From the NCBI GenBank assembly GCA_964035545.1, contig OZ037765.1:28446004-28510003 (forward strand): a DNA stretch of 64,000 nt, in the 5' to 3' direction. This stretch comes from Bugula neritina (taxonomy: Eukaryota > Bryozoa > Gymnolaemata > Cheilostomatida > Bugulidae). Each line of letters starts with the position of its first letter. Position 1 is the stretch's first letter. Below the pieces are notes generated by a model. That model saw only the letters and a program-made list of their open reading frames with translations. It did no database searches and was not told where the DNA came from. The translations under genes and the position numbers were made by a program. Positions 12,101 through 25,200 of this stretch are shown piece by piece.

Positions 12101-15100
12101 ATCTACATACAAAGTATCTACATACAAAGTATCTACATACAAAGTATCTACATACAAAGTATCTACATACAAAGTATCTACATACAAAGTATCTACATAC
12201 AAAGTATCTACGTACATAGTATCTACATACAAAGTATCTACATACAAAGTATCTACATACAAAGTATCTACATACAAAGTATTTACGTACAAAGTATCTA
12301 CGTACAAAGTATCTACGTACAAAGTATCTACGTACAAAGTATCTACGTACAAAGTATCTACGTACAAAGTATCTACGTACAAAGTATCTACATACAAAGT
12401 ATCTACATACAAAGTATCTACATACAAAGTATCTACATACAATATATCTACATACATAGTATCTACATACAAAGTATCTACATACAAAGTATCTACATAC
12501 AAAGTATCTACATACATAGTATCTACATACAAAGTATCTACATACAAAGTATCTACGTACAAAGTATCTACGTACAAAGTATCTACGTACAAAGTATCTA
12601 CATACAAAGTATCTACATACAAAGTATCTACATACAAAGTATCTACATACATAGTATCTACATACAAAGTATCTACATACAAAGTATCTACATACAAAGT
12701 ATCTACATACAAAGTATCTACATACAAAGTATCTACATACAAAGTATCTACGTACAAAGTATCTACATACAAAGTATCTACATACAAAGTATCTACATAC
12801 AAAGTATCTACATACAAAGTATCTACATACAAAGTATCTACATACATAGTATCTACATGCAAAGTATCTACATACAAAGTATCTACATACAAAGTATCTA
12901 CATACAAAGTATCTACATACAAAGTATCTACATACAAAGTATCTACGTACAAAGTATCTACGTACAAAGTATCTACGTACAAAGTATCTACGTACAAAGT
13001 ATCTACGTACAAAGTATCTACATACAAAGTATCTACATACAAAGTATCTACATACAAAGTATCTACATACAAAGTATCTACATACAATATATCTACATAC
13101 AAAGTATCTACATACAAAGTATCTACATACAAAGTATCTACATACAAAGTATCTACATACATAGTATCTACATACAAAGTATCTACATACAAAGTATCTA
13201 CATACATAGTATCTACATACAAAGTATCTACATACAAAGTATCTACATACAAAGTATCTACATACAAAGTATCTACATACAAAGTATCTACATACAAAGT
13301 ATCTACATACAAAGTATCTACATACAAAGTATCATAGGGGGTTCTACAGTGTGTACAACTGCATGGCCACCAGCCAACAAACACACTACTTGCCTGACTA
13401 GTGAGCGAACTCAAATCTATACAATAATATCTAAAGTTCCAGAATTTTGCAATAAGTCAAAAATATGAAATGTTGGGCCAGTATCACTAGGCAACAGTCT
13501 CAATGAATTCTACAGTATTGCCATGCCTCACCAAATAGGAGAGTAACTTTCATGTTTATTAAAAATCACTGACCCTGAAACTAGCCAGTTAAAATTTCCA
13601 AATTCATCCATCAAGCTGATTCATATTCTCAATAGATTTTTTTACAACAGGTTAGAGTGTTAAACCTCAAAAGTACTAGAAATATGTCTTTAGCAACATT
13701 GACAAATATTATGACCATTCTATACAAAGCACTCAAATGGCAGAAGAAGCAAATTTGCTATCAATAAAACTAAAATTCCTCATGTAATTCAACCCAACAC
13801 ACACAAACATCGTATACTAAAAGACCTCCCTATGCTAGACCCTACAGCTACAGTGTATAACAAGCCAGGAAACCTTTGCTAGTGAATCCTCCTTCAACTC
13901 TAGGGCAGCCATGATGGAACCTTCGCCTTTAGCATCTACCATTTCATAGCTTGCATGCTAATAGAACAAAATCACAAATAGAAATATAAAACTTATAAAA
14001 TAAAGAAATATAATATATAATATAAAGCCTGTATATCAACAATACCATCTAATTATACAACAATTATAATGTTCCAAAACTTTACAGCTGAGTTGCTAAG
14101 CAACTTTCAAATAAAAAGATTATGGATTTTATATTCAAGTGATTAAAACAACATTAGAAGAAGGCTAGTGACCAGTAGTGGTTTCTGAATTTAGTGCAGG
14201 ATTGGAAATACCTTGGTCATACAGGCTTGGAAGAGGAAATGGCCAAGAGACCATGAAAATGTGACAAACACTCCGATAATATATGTCTGGTAAAAGAGTT
14301 TAACATCAACTATACTCCACCAGCTGCTGAATTCGCTAGTTTCACTGCAACAACAATAATTGTATTTTAATGTATTTTACAGCTTTATACTGTGTATTCA
14401 TATGCATTTGAATAGAAACTTCGTAAAAAATCAGATTAAAAAAAAAGTGTTAGACGTAATCCATCATATAAAGATAGCAGTTATTGTGTGGCCAATGAAA
14501 CTCTTGTAAAACATCACAGCACTAAAAGCATTAATTTGACAAGTCAGCACAGCTGCTATGTATCCAATTTTATATAGAATAATACAAAAGTAAGCGAGAC
14601 ATATTTCAACTACAAAAATATAGACCGAAATATCCCACATATTGTGAGAGTTTATCCCAAATATTGGTACAGCTATTCCATGTGATTAAAATTTACAAAG
14701 TAAATGTTCAAATACCACTACACCATAATAGCATGTTATAAATAGGTAATAAACTGGAGTACCTGTTATGCAGAAAAAGTAGCTTTTTCACCAACCATAC
14801 TGAGCATTGCCCTGCAAATATGATATTAACATTTATTATGTATATATACAGAGTAACAATTCAGGCAGGATGGCTGTCTTACAAGTAGATATTTTCTTAT
14901 CCTAAGCAGCATAACAATATCAGCGCGTCAAGAGCAGCATGAACAAAATGAACTTATTTAGGCTCAAAAACACAATAAATATAACATCGGCTTCTAACAA
15001 GAAAACTTTATTGTTTACAAAACTGCTTGATAGGGATGATAACTCTTACCAACTATAAAGTATGCTGGGCAATAGATAAGAAACACACGGCGAGTGAGTT

Positions 15101-17090
15101 TTGTGGAAGACTTTAAAATATCAGGAATTTCTTCTTTTAATCTCTTCACAACTGGCGCCTTAAACATGCATTTATTACAGAAAATCATGGAAGGAGTTTC
15201 ATCAGATTAAAGGTCTGTAGCTTATATAGTAAATTATGTTGTGATTGGCAGTAAGTGAAAAGAGTCATGGTAAATATTTGCATTATAAATTAAACATACT
15301 TCAGTAGAAGGAAATGTTAGACATTCACCACCAAATGCGGAAATATTCAATGACCATACAAATCCAACTAATGCAGCAAACTGTACTCCAAACCATTTAT
15401 GCTCATTGAGACACCTACAAAAATCGTAAACTCAGATAAAAAATCAGATCAAGTAAAAAAAATTCAATTCGAATAAGTGAAGGTGTTTTCGTTTCAACTT
15501 TCAAGGTTACACAACTCCTAACTTATACTTTTATTTTACTTTGACTACTGCTATGATACATAACCATGTGATACTGAATATATAATATAAAGTAGGGTAT
15601 AAGAGAGGTGAAACTTTTTTTAGATATTACTTAGGTGTATATAATAAACATGTGAAGCATGCAAATAAATGTATTGCTTTCATTACATGTTATGATCATG
15701 TATATTAGCACTGAGAAAATCTTATTCCACAAGTGAGCTCATGAAGGTGGAGAGAATACATGAGGAGGTAATGATGATTTGTTCAACATTTTAGAGTGCA
15801 TCACTGCTTTTTATGCATTGGATCTATGTATATGTTATTCTTAAAATGACCTGTTTTTATTAGTTATTTATTTTTCACAGTAGTCTTTTTAGCAAATACA
15901 AGCTTAAATAGTTTTCATCCTCACCGATGGGAGTCGCAGTTGATAATTAGATCTTCATATCTCCCACCAACACCCCACATCAACACCGAAGCTACAAGAA
16001 AGCTGGAGAGAGAATAGACCAGGGCTACAGAGATTGCCTTAAGATTTAGAGCAAGAGAGAGATTGTCAGCTCGGCAGCACATCCTTTCATTTACAACTAG
16101 AGAAATATACGGAAGAAACTCAGCTGATAACATGCTATGAAACGTACTGGAGTTATTCAGCAATTTAATAAACATCAACAGCTAAGATATGGCAATTCAA
16201 GTTAATGAAGATTAAGATTCTAAACTTATAGCGATGTAAGTGCTTTTGTGACAGCCGTCCATCTATATAGGATCATGGGCCTAAGCTTTACTGAAAGATT
16301 ACTGATTGCTCCAATGATTAACATTACACACAACTTGACAGGAACAGAAAACTAAATGTAACAGCTTGATAAGTAATGACTAACCTTTATATCTATTGGC
16401 TCTAAGTACCAAAACACTGAACATTACGAGGGCCACAAGTATCCAGGAACACAAGGTGGTGAATATTCCTCCAAATACACCTATATGAAATGTCAGCAAT
16501 TACCAGGTCTAAAATCACAGTCTTCAGCTGAATATATTCATATTACGTTTTAATAAACCATCAAATATGAGATATAAGAGAACTCACCAGAAAGAAAAGT
16601 TATTGGATGCAAAAGATTTAGTGTACCGAGAACACGATAAGCCCATATTAGTGGTAACAATCCCATGATGGTTAGACCAACGCTTACCATTACTCTAGGC
16701 CTGACAATCTGTTGAAAGAGAGATGAATAAACTAGATTAAACAGAATGCACAATAAATTTATCTAAAATAAAAAAGTAAAATAAACTAGGTTGATGTAGA
16801 CCAAAATAGCCAGTCAGGAAAACTCAGTAAAACTCCTTTAATTTGTTGAAATCAATTAGATTCCGCCACATTACACAACATGGTGAATCACTCCTTGGAT
16901 TCATCAAACTGGCGATTTCTTGCAGTTACAGAGAAACATATATCTAGCGTACCAAACTCAAATACAAAAAGAATAGCTGATGAATTTTTACAAAATGCGG
17001 GTAGTTACAAAGTGTTTAAGACAAAAAGTAAGACAAATGTTTTATAGGTTTACTTACTTTTTGCTGTGTATAAATTTGAACAGGTTCCAT
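9195..17090 (-). CDS. NDC1: Transmembrane nucleoporin NDC1
   Basis: Fifteen minus-strand exons: 17058-17090, 16588-16708, 16385-16480, 15925-16096, 15300-15414, 15050-15158, 14763-14811, 14212-14344, 13874-13957, 11712-11922, 11411-11481, 10828-10933, 10379-10479, 9935-10089 and 9195-9252. They total 1614 nt and encode 537 residues (human NDC1 is about 674). Every junction is GT-AG with matching phase. The start ATG sits in AACCATGG with an in-frame TAA upstream. The N-terminal half has about six membrane segments (for example VMVSVGLTIMGLLPLIWAY and AISVALVYSLSSFLVASVL). The C-terminal half contains the family block FSLSNPGGHPKVW and the segment ALSNLITRSLTEDKYGIVQQ, which identify NDC1. Known role: an integral membrane scaffold that anchors the nuclear pore complex in the nuclear envelope. 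The intron between 13874 and 11922 contains a huge minisatellite. Confidence 0.93.
11919..13333 (-). repeat. 15-bp minisatellite in NDC1 intron (about 94 copies)
   Basis: Perfectly phased tandem array with unit CTACATACAAAGTAT on the plus strand (ATACTTTGTATGTAG on the minus strand). The main variants are CGTAC for CATAC, CATAG for CAAAG, and rare TTTAC or AATAT forms, with CGTAC variants clustered in runs. The unit length is a multiple of three and lacks stops in several frames, so very long open frames appear on both strands. These are not genes. The array ends exactly at the acceptor of the NDC1 exon 11712-11922: the last unit supplies TATGTAG and the exon starts ATACTGG, sharing ATACT with the unit. 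Confidence 0.97.
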
Positions 17091-18109
17091 GGTTTTATTC
17101 TCAAATTATGACGACTAAATTATCAATAATGTATGTACAACATCTGCTTTACTACTCTAAAATAAAAAACAACAAAAGTCACATAACTTGGTTTTAATTG
17201 ATAGCGACGAAACATTAGTTGCAGCTCAGGAATGCATTTATCATGTAACTAAAGAGGGCAGACAAGTTTTAATAAAAATTTATACTTTTACGGCTTTGAG
17301 ACCAACTCTAATGAATTGCAACATGCATATGAAAAAGAAAATGCATTATTTGTAACTGAACTAAGCAGATGGGAAAACAGTTTGGGCGCTTCTAATAGGA
17401 CTCGTTCGAACCGAAAGTTTCAGTATAAAATAAAACAAATAAAGCAACCCAATTAAACTAAAATCCCAAACTAAAAGTTATGAACCCAGGCAAAGTAATA
17501 AGATGCACCTCTACAAATAACAGACTAGGCGCATGTTTATGTAGCTGAAGGATGTGAAGGAAAATTGTAGTTGGTCTACTTACATCTCAATTAATTTTAA
17601 AATTAAAAACCTGCATGCCCATACAATAACATTTTAAACCAATTGACTTTTTAATGTTGCTGATTTGAGTGATACTGTAAATGTATCAACTTCAAAAGGT
17701 AGAACTGCTTGGTGGTTGCAAGAGGAATATCAACACAAAATTTCATGAAAATTGGTTAAATTTATACTATAACTATAATGATAACTTTTAAACTCACTAA
17801 TAGCAATACCTCAATAGTAAAAAATCTAGCAAAAATCTATAACTGGCAATGGATTATTTTCTCAATAGTGGTTGACTTTTGAAGCAATTGCAAGTATAAT
17901 AAAATGGTAATGCTAATATTAATTTTAAATTATAATACTGTAAATTGTAATACTAATAGTAATAGCAAAGATTTAAGTTCATATTATTAATAACTGTGTG
18001 AATAGTTACAATTTAAAAGTCAGTCATATAACATAATTATATTTACAATCTTATATTAATAATTTAATTATTTTGTTTGATCCAATGATGCTTAGAGTTA
18101 GTCTTATGC

Positions 18110-18710
18110 TACTACAGTGACACTGATAGCCATAGTGAGTCTCTAACCGTTATCATTTATCACTCACTCACTCACTATCACTATGACGATTCCGATGGGC
18201 TTGCATAGTGATACTGATAGTGCAACACTTATAGCAACATTAACTGACAGACTTAGGGAGAGTAAAGCATTTACATTTAGACTACTACTAGAAATAGGAG
18301 CAAGCTTCAACATCAAGTTAAGATTCAGGCTTTTCAGTATCAGTATGTCTCATACTTATTAGTATTACTCATACTCATAGTCATACTCATAGTGATAGTG
18401 ATGCTGATAGTCATACTGGGTGAGAGTAACACTAACACTAACAGTAAGAATGACACCAACAGTAAGATTAAATATGACTATCACTATCACTATCAGTATC
18501 AGTGTGACTATCACTATGAGATCAGCATGAGTGCTACAAATTACTACGACAATCACATTCACTTTCAGTGATTGACTGGTAGTATCAGTATGAGTATGAC
18601 TCACTACTATCACCATGACTATGACTGTATCAGTATGACTATGAGTATGAGTATCAGTATGGGTATGAGTGTCTGATAGTGATTCAGTTTCACAATCACA
18701 ATGTGAATGC
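18110..18710. repeat. CACTATCAGTATGA-type low-complexity block
   Basis: Long degenerate array of hexamer-like words (CACTAT, CAGTAT, GAGTAT, GACTAT) in changing order and orientation. The same word family occurs at 5120-5360 and 6050-6130. The open frame 18365-18733 on the minus strand, rich in Thr-His and Val-Ile, follows from this composition. Confidence 0.7.
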
Positions 18711-20516
18711 CACATGAATTCAAATTTAACCATTCCAATATTTGCAATGATGCTGGCGAGCTATTGTCTATTGTTATTATAAGCACATTACTTATAATTC
18801 ATATTTAATTTTCGTGTTGATGTCCATGCTGCTCAAAGTTTCAGTTTACAAAGCTATACTTGCGGTTTGCTTCAAAATTTTTATTAAATTTAGTGCCGTA
18901 GCATGTAGTTTATAAATTAACTATTGATGTTGGGAATTAATATTTGTCTGCTATATGTCCATGTACGTATATGTCCATTCATACTTTTGCACCAAAGGCT
19001 ATAAGTGCACTGGCGGTTTTCATACACAGTAGCGATTATATTATGGGTTTTTTCGGACATGAAATTTAATGTCAGGGATGCAATTAGTACAGCTTGCTCA
19101 ATTTAAAGTTTAAATTTTGTTTAAGCAAAACAATTTGTTATGTAATAATTTATATTTAAACTTTAATTTACAAAATAATATAGTTTTTTTGCAATTATTA
19201 TACAGTGTTTATAATAAAATTTTTACATAAAAGCAAAGCAATATGCAACTTTCTTGCGTAGTTTTACATTGTTTATGAGCGTTGTGAACAAGCTTTCTGC
19301 GGTGGTATAGTCCTGCGAGAAATGTGCCAAGCCCTAAATGAAAGTTGTATCTTGTTACATTGATATCGCATTACCCAGCAAACACAAGTTCCAATTTTAT
19401 TAGAAATATTTTTGGTAAACAGTTATGTGTATTTTTAAATAAAAGTCACTTGCATATACCAACTTTTACCTAGAAGTTGCGTACAACTTCGCATTATCAT
19501 ATTTATAATTTTTATTTTATTCATTAATTTTATCATTATGATTATGATAACAGTGATGATGATTACATTTACTTGAGTTTGAAGTAGTCTTTTTTTATTT
19601 TTTATTGGTTTTTAATCTACTTAGGATTAGTACTCTATCTTATTTTTAGTACTGATATTAGGAGTAAGATAAAGTTTATTGCAGTAATGGGTTATATCCT
19701 ATAAAATGGTAAGTGATTATCATTATGATAAATAATGAAATATAATACTAATAGTCTTAGAAGTATAACTAGACGTACTAATACTAATACTAATGATTTT
19801 ATATTGTTATTGAGTATTGACTTATTCGATTTAGGTAATTTCATCAGTCAACAACTTGGAGTCCGAACTGAAAGTCAATTGCAATTTTAAAAGGAACCTA
19901 ATTAGTTGATATTAGATATACCAATTATTATTAAGGTATTCAAATATAAATTGTAACTATTTTGTGGGTATTAATTTATATTTAATTTTATATTTGAATA
20001 TATTGATTTTAAGGTGTTCGCCAAAATTCTAGTGGTAGTTAAGGGTATGCAGTAATAAGTTTGATATACGAAGTTGGCAATTGATATATATTTTCACATA
20101 TAATCAAGTGGTTTTATAATGTTGAGGTAAACTAAAAACATAAGTCATGCTTCTAGTGCTGCTATTCGATATTTTTAAAGCATTTTCAGTCTTTTTAATT
20201 TCAATTCATAGACGGTAACATTCTGTGTCACATTATTGTTTTTTTTAGCTAATGCTTTTCAACATTTAGTAGACATGGTTACATAAACAGCAATAAAATT
20301 TTTTCCAAGAAGATAACTTATTCTAAAAAGATTGTAAGAGCAAATCTTATTTTAATAAAACAGTATCATATTTTATAGACATTGCTTTTAAAAGCATTTA
20401 TATTTAAAGCAACAACACTAGTGGTTTCGTCATATTTTAGGTCAAATGCAATAAATACATGCCTGTTATGTTATTTATAATGTTTAAAATGTTTTCTTTT
20501 TTGCTATAAATTGTAG

Positions 20517-20586
20517 ATCTCAGATGATATTTGTTCTCAGTATGATGTGCTTTTGCATTTTAAAGGATATATACCAATAAATAAGG
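20517..20586 (+). other. Exon-like segment, possible upstream exon of the giant gene
   Basis: A 70-bp segment open in one frame, preceded by a T-rich tract and TTGTAG and followed by AAGG|GTAAGTAAAG, a strong donor. It would end in phase 1, while the exon at 22235 begins in phase 0, so at least one further exon would be needed between them. The peptide (ISDDICSQYDVLLHF...) is not coiled coil and I do not recognise it. It may be a chance splice pair. Confidence 0.2.
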
Positions 20587-22133
20587 GTAAGTAAAGTGAC
20601 TATGTTATCTAAATCTAACTTGTTTGTCATCTGCTCTGCATACATATTTTAAAACATGAAAAGTTCATGATTCAGGTTCTGTAAATGAAGTTGCATACAA
20701 TTTTTATTTAGAGGTAAAATTAGATTGTTGTTGTGTAGAGTAATATAGTTTTGTAAAATGAATGGACTAAATATTTAACTGTCATAACAAGTTAACCAAA
20801 TTAAGTCAATAATTAAGCCAGAAAGCCTCTGTTTAAGTCATCATTGTGCCAAGCAATGACTCTAACTTCTCCACCTGAGTGTACATAAACTGACATGGTG
20901 CTCAGCTACACAGATATTTAATAACATAACTTGGCTGTTAGTTTCATGTGTTTTAGCATTTGAACTAAATAAGCTAAAAACATGGGCAATTTAATAGGAA
21001 TATTATAAAACATGTTTTGATGATAATGTCATAATGCAGGTGAGGTGAATTTCATTTATAAATATTTTTACATTTATTACAAGCAACAAAGCGATTTACA
21101 AAAAGTTTGAAATGAAATCATTTGATCTTATTTAAAAAGAAGTGTAATGAAATGAAACAGTAATTTTGCTAGTAATTAATATTTCTGTCATTTTGTTCAT
21201 TACCTGATATTTTTAATAGTGTTAATATAGTGGTATACAAATTAGCAGAGACCCTAACAGTGCACTGATGACTATAGTTATGGAGCAGCCTAACTGGTAA
21301 CAATGTCAAGGGAAAAGTAAGAAAACACATTGGCCATGGTGAGAATAAAATTCTTCCAGTTATTACCATTGAACTAAAACTTACTTGTAGTTCAATGTTT
21401 ATTGTTTTGTTTATACTTAGTTAGAATTTTCTAATCTATTCAATTACTGTGCAATTACTGTTTGTTATCGCCATGAAGCTAAATTAATGTCTTTTCCACT
21501 CTTAATAGTCTATACATGCCAGATAGCTCTTTGATTGTTAGAGAAATCAATCAGACTTATCAAAAAGTGTGTTGTGAGTTGTGTGCTACTTTTCAGTAGT
21601 GCAGGTAATTATTACATCTGTAACATCATTGAGTTCTTATTTAGTCTACTGTTTGCTTAGTAAAAAGAAACCAGGCATTTGTTATTTTTTCACAGCATTG
21701 TATTTGCTCAATAATTCAATCCTGTTTACAGGTTTTGTGTGATATGCAATTTTCCTATTAATTACATAACAAACATTTGTGAATTAATGTATTGTAAAAA
21801 TGCTCAGTAATAATTGATAATGGTGAATGCATTCAAAAGCTATCCTATAACCTGCATCATATGCCTTTCATTACTCAACAAACTTTGTAATCTAAAGAGT
21901 TGTATAATTGTTTTAAAAGAATTAACACCTTGAAAGGCCTGCTGCTTATGCATGAATGAAACAAGGTGTGTGCTAATTTTTTACATGATGTTTATTTATA
22001 CTTCAATTCTGGTGGAAGTTTATTTGTTTTGTTCATGCAAAAAGCTATATGTACCTGCCAAGCATTGTAACATGTTTAATTGGAGTCTCTCTGGTTAAAT
22101 CTACATGCAAGTCTGTATAAGAAGTCAGTTGTC

Positions 22134-22234
22134 AATGTGTGGTGTATTGTAGAGTGAATGTGTATTATCAAGTTAATGTGTGGTGTATTGTAGAGTGAAT
22201 GTGTATCACCAAGTTAATGTGTGGTGTATTGTAG
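22134..22234 (+). repeat. 41-bp tandem repeat at the acceptor of the giant gene
   Basis: Units begin at 22134, 22175 and 22216. Each contains GTGGTGTATTGTAG. The third unit is interrupted by the real 3' splice site at 22234. The exon begins ACTGAATCTG, matching AGTGAATGTG in the preceding units at 8 of 10 positions, so the repeat unit extends across the junction into exon sequence. Confidence 0.85.
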
Positions 22235-25200
22235 ACTGAATCTGAACCTAATCACGTGGCACAGCTTGAAGCTAAGTTGGCTCACAAGTCAAGAGAGTTG
22301 CATCGGGCAGAAGAGGAAGTGATCAAACTTACTAAGCGCTGTGCTGACTTGGTTACTAGAGAACTCAAGTCTGGTATGTGTAGCCTTTTGTCCTTCAAAC
22401 CTCACTAACGTGGCGCTCAGATGACAATCATTATTTCTGTAATATTCATTATATGTAGCATGTATTGTAATATATTGGTTACGCTTTAATGTTAATAACA
22501 ATGCAGGATATATTTTTATAGATGTTATGCTAATGTGTGGAAGAGATATTCCGAAAAAATGTATATGGACTATGAGAAAGTTGTTTATGTACAACATGAT
22601 TAAACACATTTTGTATATTTCTAAAGTGTTTTTCAAATTTGACCCCTCATTTTCATGGGATTTAATACTTAATACTTTTAATTAAGTTACTAATAAAAAG
22701 TATTAAATATGCGTAGAAAATTTTTCAATTAAAGGGGTTTAGCTAACTCAATGCACACAAAGTAATATTCACCTTCAAGCTTTTGATTGAGCATATTGCT
22801 TTTTCTCCATTGCCTGCCTTAGCTGAATTTATTCTGTGCTATCTTTGCTAATTATTATGTTTGCAAAGCATTTCATAGCAACCAGCTGCATCATTGTGAT
22901 AACACATTATTATGCTAGGAATATTGAGCTGTACATCTCAGCTGTTTAATGTGTTAGACTATTGTAGATATCATTTGACTTGAGTTGACAGATATAATTT
23001 CATGTGTTGCTTTTATTAAACTCAGACCAAATTATGGAGTCTTTTACACTGATTCTTAGCCAATTCTTGTTTCTGTGTGAGAACGTTTTTTTCATTAGTA
23101 ATGTAGATAATGTTATATAGATAAAATGCCTAATATATATAATGGGAAATTAGACATAATTATAGATTGATACTTATAAATCAGAATTTACTTTGCAGGT
23201 GGAGATGGTGACTCATGGTCCCTTGGTAGTGTTGGGAGTGTGACTGAAAGTGACTCAGCTGAAGTCAAGTCACTCAAAGAGAAACTCATCAAACTCAAAC
23301 AGAATGAAAGTTATTTGAATTCTCAACTCGAAGCGCTTCAGTCAACAGTTAAACTCATGGGTGTGCTTCTGTTTTCATTTTGCTCTTCCTGAAAATTTTT
23401 TATAGTCACAATATTTATAACTTTAGGGTCTTCCTTTTAGTTTTTTTGTGTGAAAGTATACTATTTATTTTGATCAAGAGCTTTTAAGTTACAATTCAAG
23501 GTCACAACTTATATGATGCTATTTAGAAACTCAGAATTAATAGACTTTGTGAATTTAGTTTTGTATGATAGATCATAACGCTGAGCATGTAAATTTTCTT
23601 TTAAACTTTGTTGTCAATGAGTAATTAGTGAAGTTTTGAAGCATGGCGACTTACCATTATTACCAAATGTGCAATAATACTGCTTTTCAAGCTGGTGCTT
23701 TGCAGCAAAGTATAAGTGAATTTTTCTTACTTCAGTCCTGTAAAATGGTAATATGGTAAAATTTACTTCAACTTTTATGTAGTTTTCATTTTCACTCTTT
23801 TAATTTTTTGTTAATATCATACACTGTTTGCGTTGTATGTAGTTCACCCTGATGATATCGAAACCAGAGAGAAAAAGTTGAAGGCAGAGATTTCCGAGTT
23901 GAAGTTACAGATTGAAGAACTGTTAGCAAAGAACATGAAAATGACTGTTGACATTAGTGAGGTAATATACTTTACAACAGTACATACTTGGACAAGACCT
24001 GCTTGCTTTTTTTGCAGACATAACTTGTATTTCGCAGTTTTTTTATTATGTAATACCGAATACACTCTACTCAACAGATAAGTTAGTGCCTATAATAGAC
24101 AATTGATTTTTAACAAAAAATGTCATTTTTTTTGCGATATCTAATAATGTTTACAAAGTAGATAAGTACAGGACCTATCATGTACAAAACAACATGTTTC
24201 ATGTGTTACTTTTCAAACTAATGTTGATAAGGTGGAAAGTTTGAGATCAGAGGTGAAAAGGCTCCACGAGCTGAATGAGAAAAAAACAGCTTTGATTGAA
24301 GATCTACACGAGAAGCTGGCTAAATATGGCGAGCAGAATTCCGTATTGTTGGAATCCCTCCAAGAAACGACAACTTCAGAAAAGACGTTAAGAGATTCTC
24401 TCACCAAGTATGGAATATTGTGTTGGTTGTCTCAGATTAGGTTGTGTTTTATGTACACGATGGGTATTGTCAGCAATAGCTACTGTATTTTTTTGCCAAT
24501 TTGTACTTCAATAGATTTTTATATTGATCATTTATTATTATTAGGATTTGCAGTACCGAAAATGTTACCCAATTAGTAGCTGAAAGTCCAGAAATAAAAC
24601 AACTGGAGGAAAGCAAATCCGAACTTCTCAAACGACTGAGTAGCTTTGAAGACAAGGATTCTAGGTGAAAATTCCAAAACAATCTTTGTTTTCAGGAGTA
24701 GCATTAAATATTTTTAAAGTCTGTTGAGTATATATTTTATGAGACAGTTTGAACATAATGTGCGTTTCTGCAATAACTTCTGAAAAAAAGATTCTTTATT
24801 AAAATTGTTCCCCACTTGATTCTTACTTCGACAGTAACAGATCATTTACATGTTTTGATTGGATGCCTTATATTTTATGAAATTAGGGTTTTGAATAATA
24901 AGATTTTTCTACAAGCTAATTGATAATGATCTTCTCACAAGTATTAAGGACTGTCATGTAAAGCAAATGACTGGGCAGTTCACTTATATACCTACGTTTA
25001 GGTTGAGAGATCGGCTTGAACAGGTGGAAGAGCATGAGCAGCAGCTGGAAACTGAAGTTGAACAGCTGAAAGATGAGTTGCAGCTGACGAAAGACATCAA
25101 TGCTGAACAGGAGAGATCTATGCTAAGCTTGCAACAACAGCTTGAAGAATCTAAGCCAAATTCTCAAAAACAAAGAAGTAAAGATCTAAAAGATGAGCTT

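Larger units (their letters stand above)
17091..22133. other. Interval between divergent NDC1 and the giant coiled-coil gene
   Basis: No firm coding exon. The NDC1 promoter and 5' UTR must lie close to 17091-17450. The first exon(s) of the giant gene should also be here, but I could not identify a start codon joined in phase to the exon at 22235. A low-complexity block at 18110-18710 and an exon-like segment at 20517-20586 are annotated separately. Confidence 0.5.

Noticed and set aside
11782-13468. Very long open frames on both strands (up to 557 codons)
   Set aside because: They read a 15-bp tandem array in frames without stops. The array is an NDC1 intron and the peptides are pure five-residue repeats.
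18365-18733. 122-codon minus-strand open frame
   Set aside because: Low-complexity sequence of repeated hexamers with no domain, no splice context and no known relative.
21305-21330. ATGTCAAGGGAAAA|GTAAGA as start exon of the giant gene
   Set aside because: It ends in phase 2 while the next known exon begins in phase 0, and nothing else supports it.
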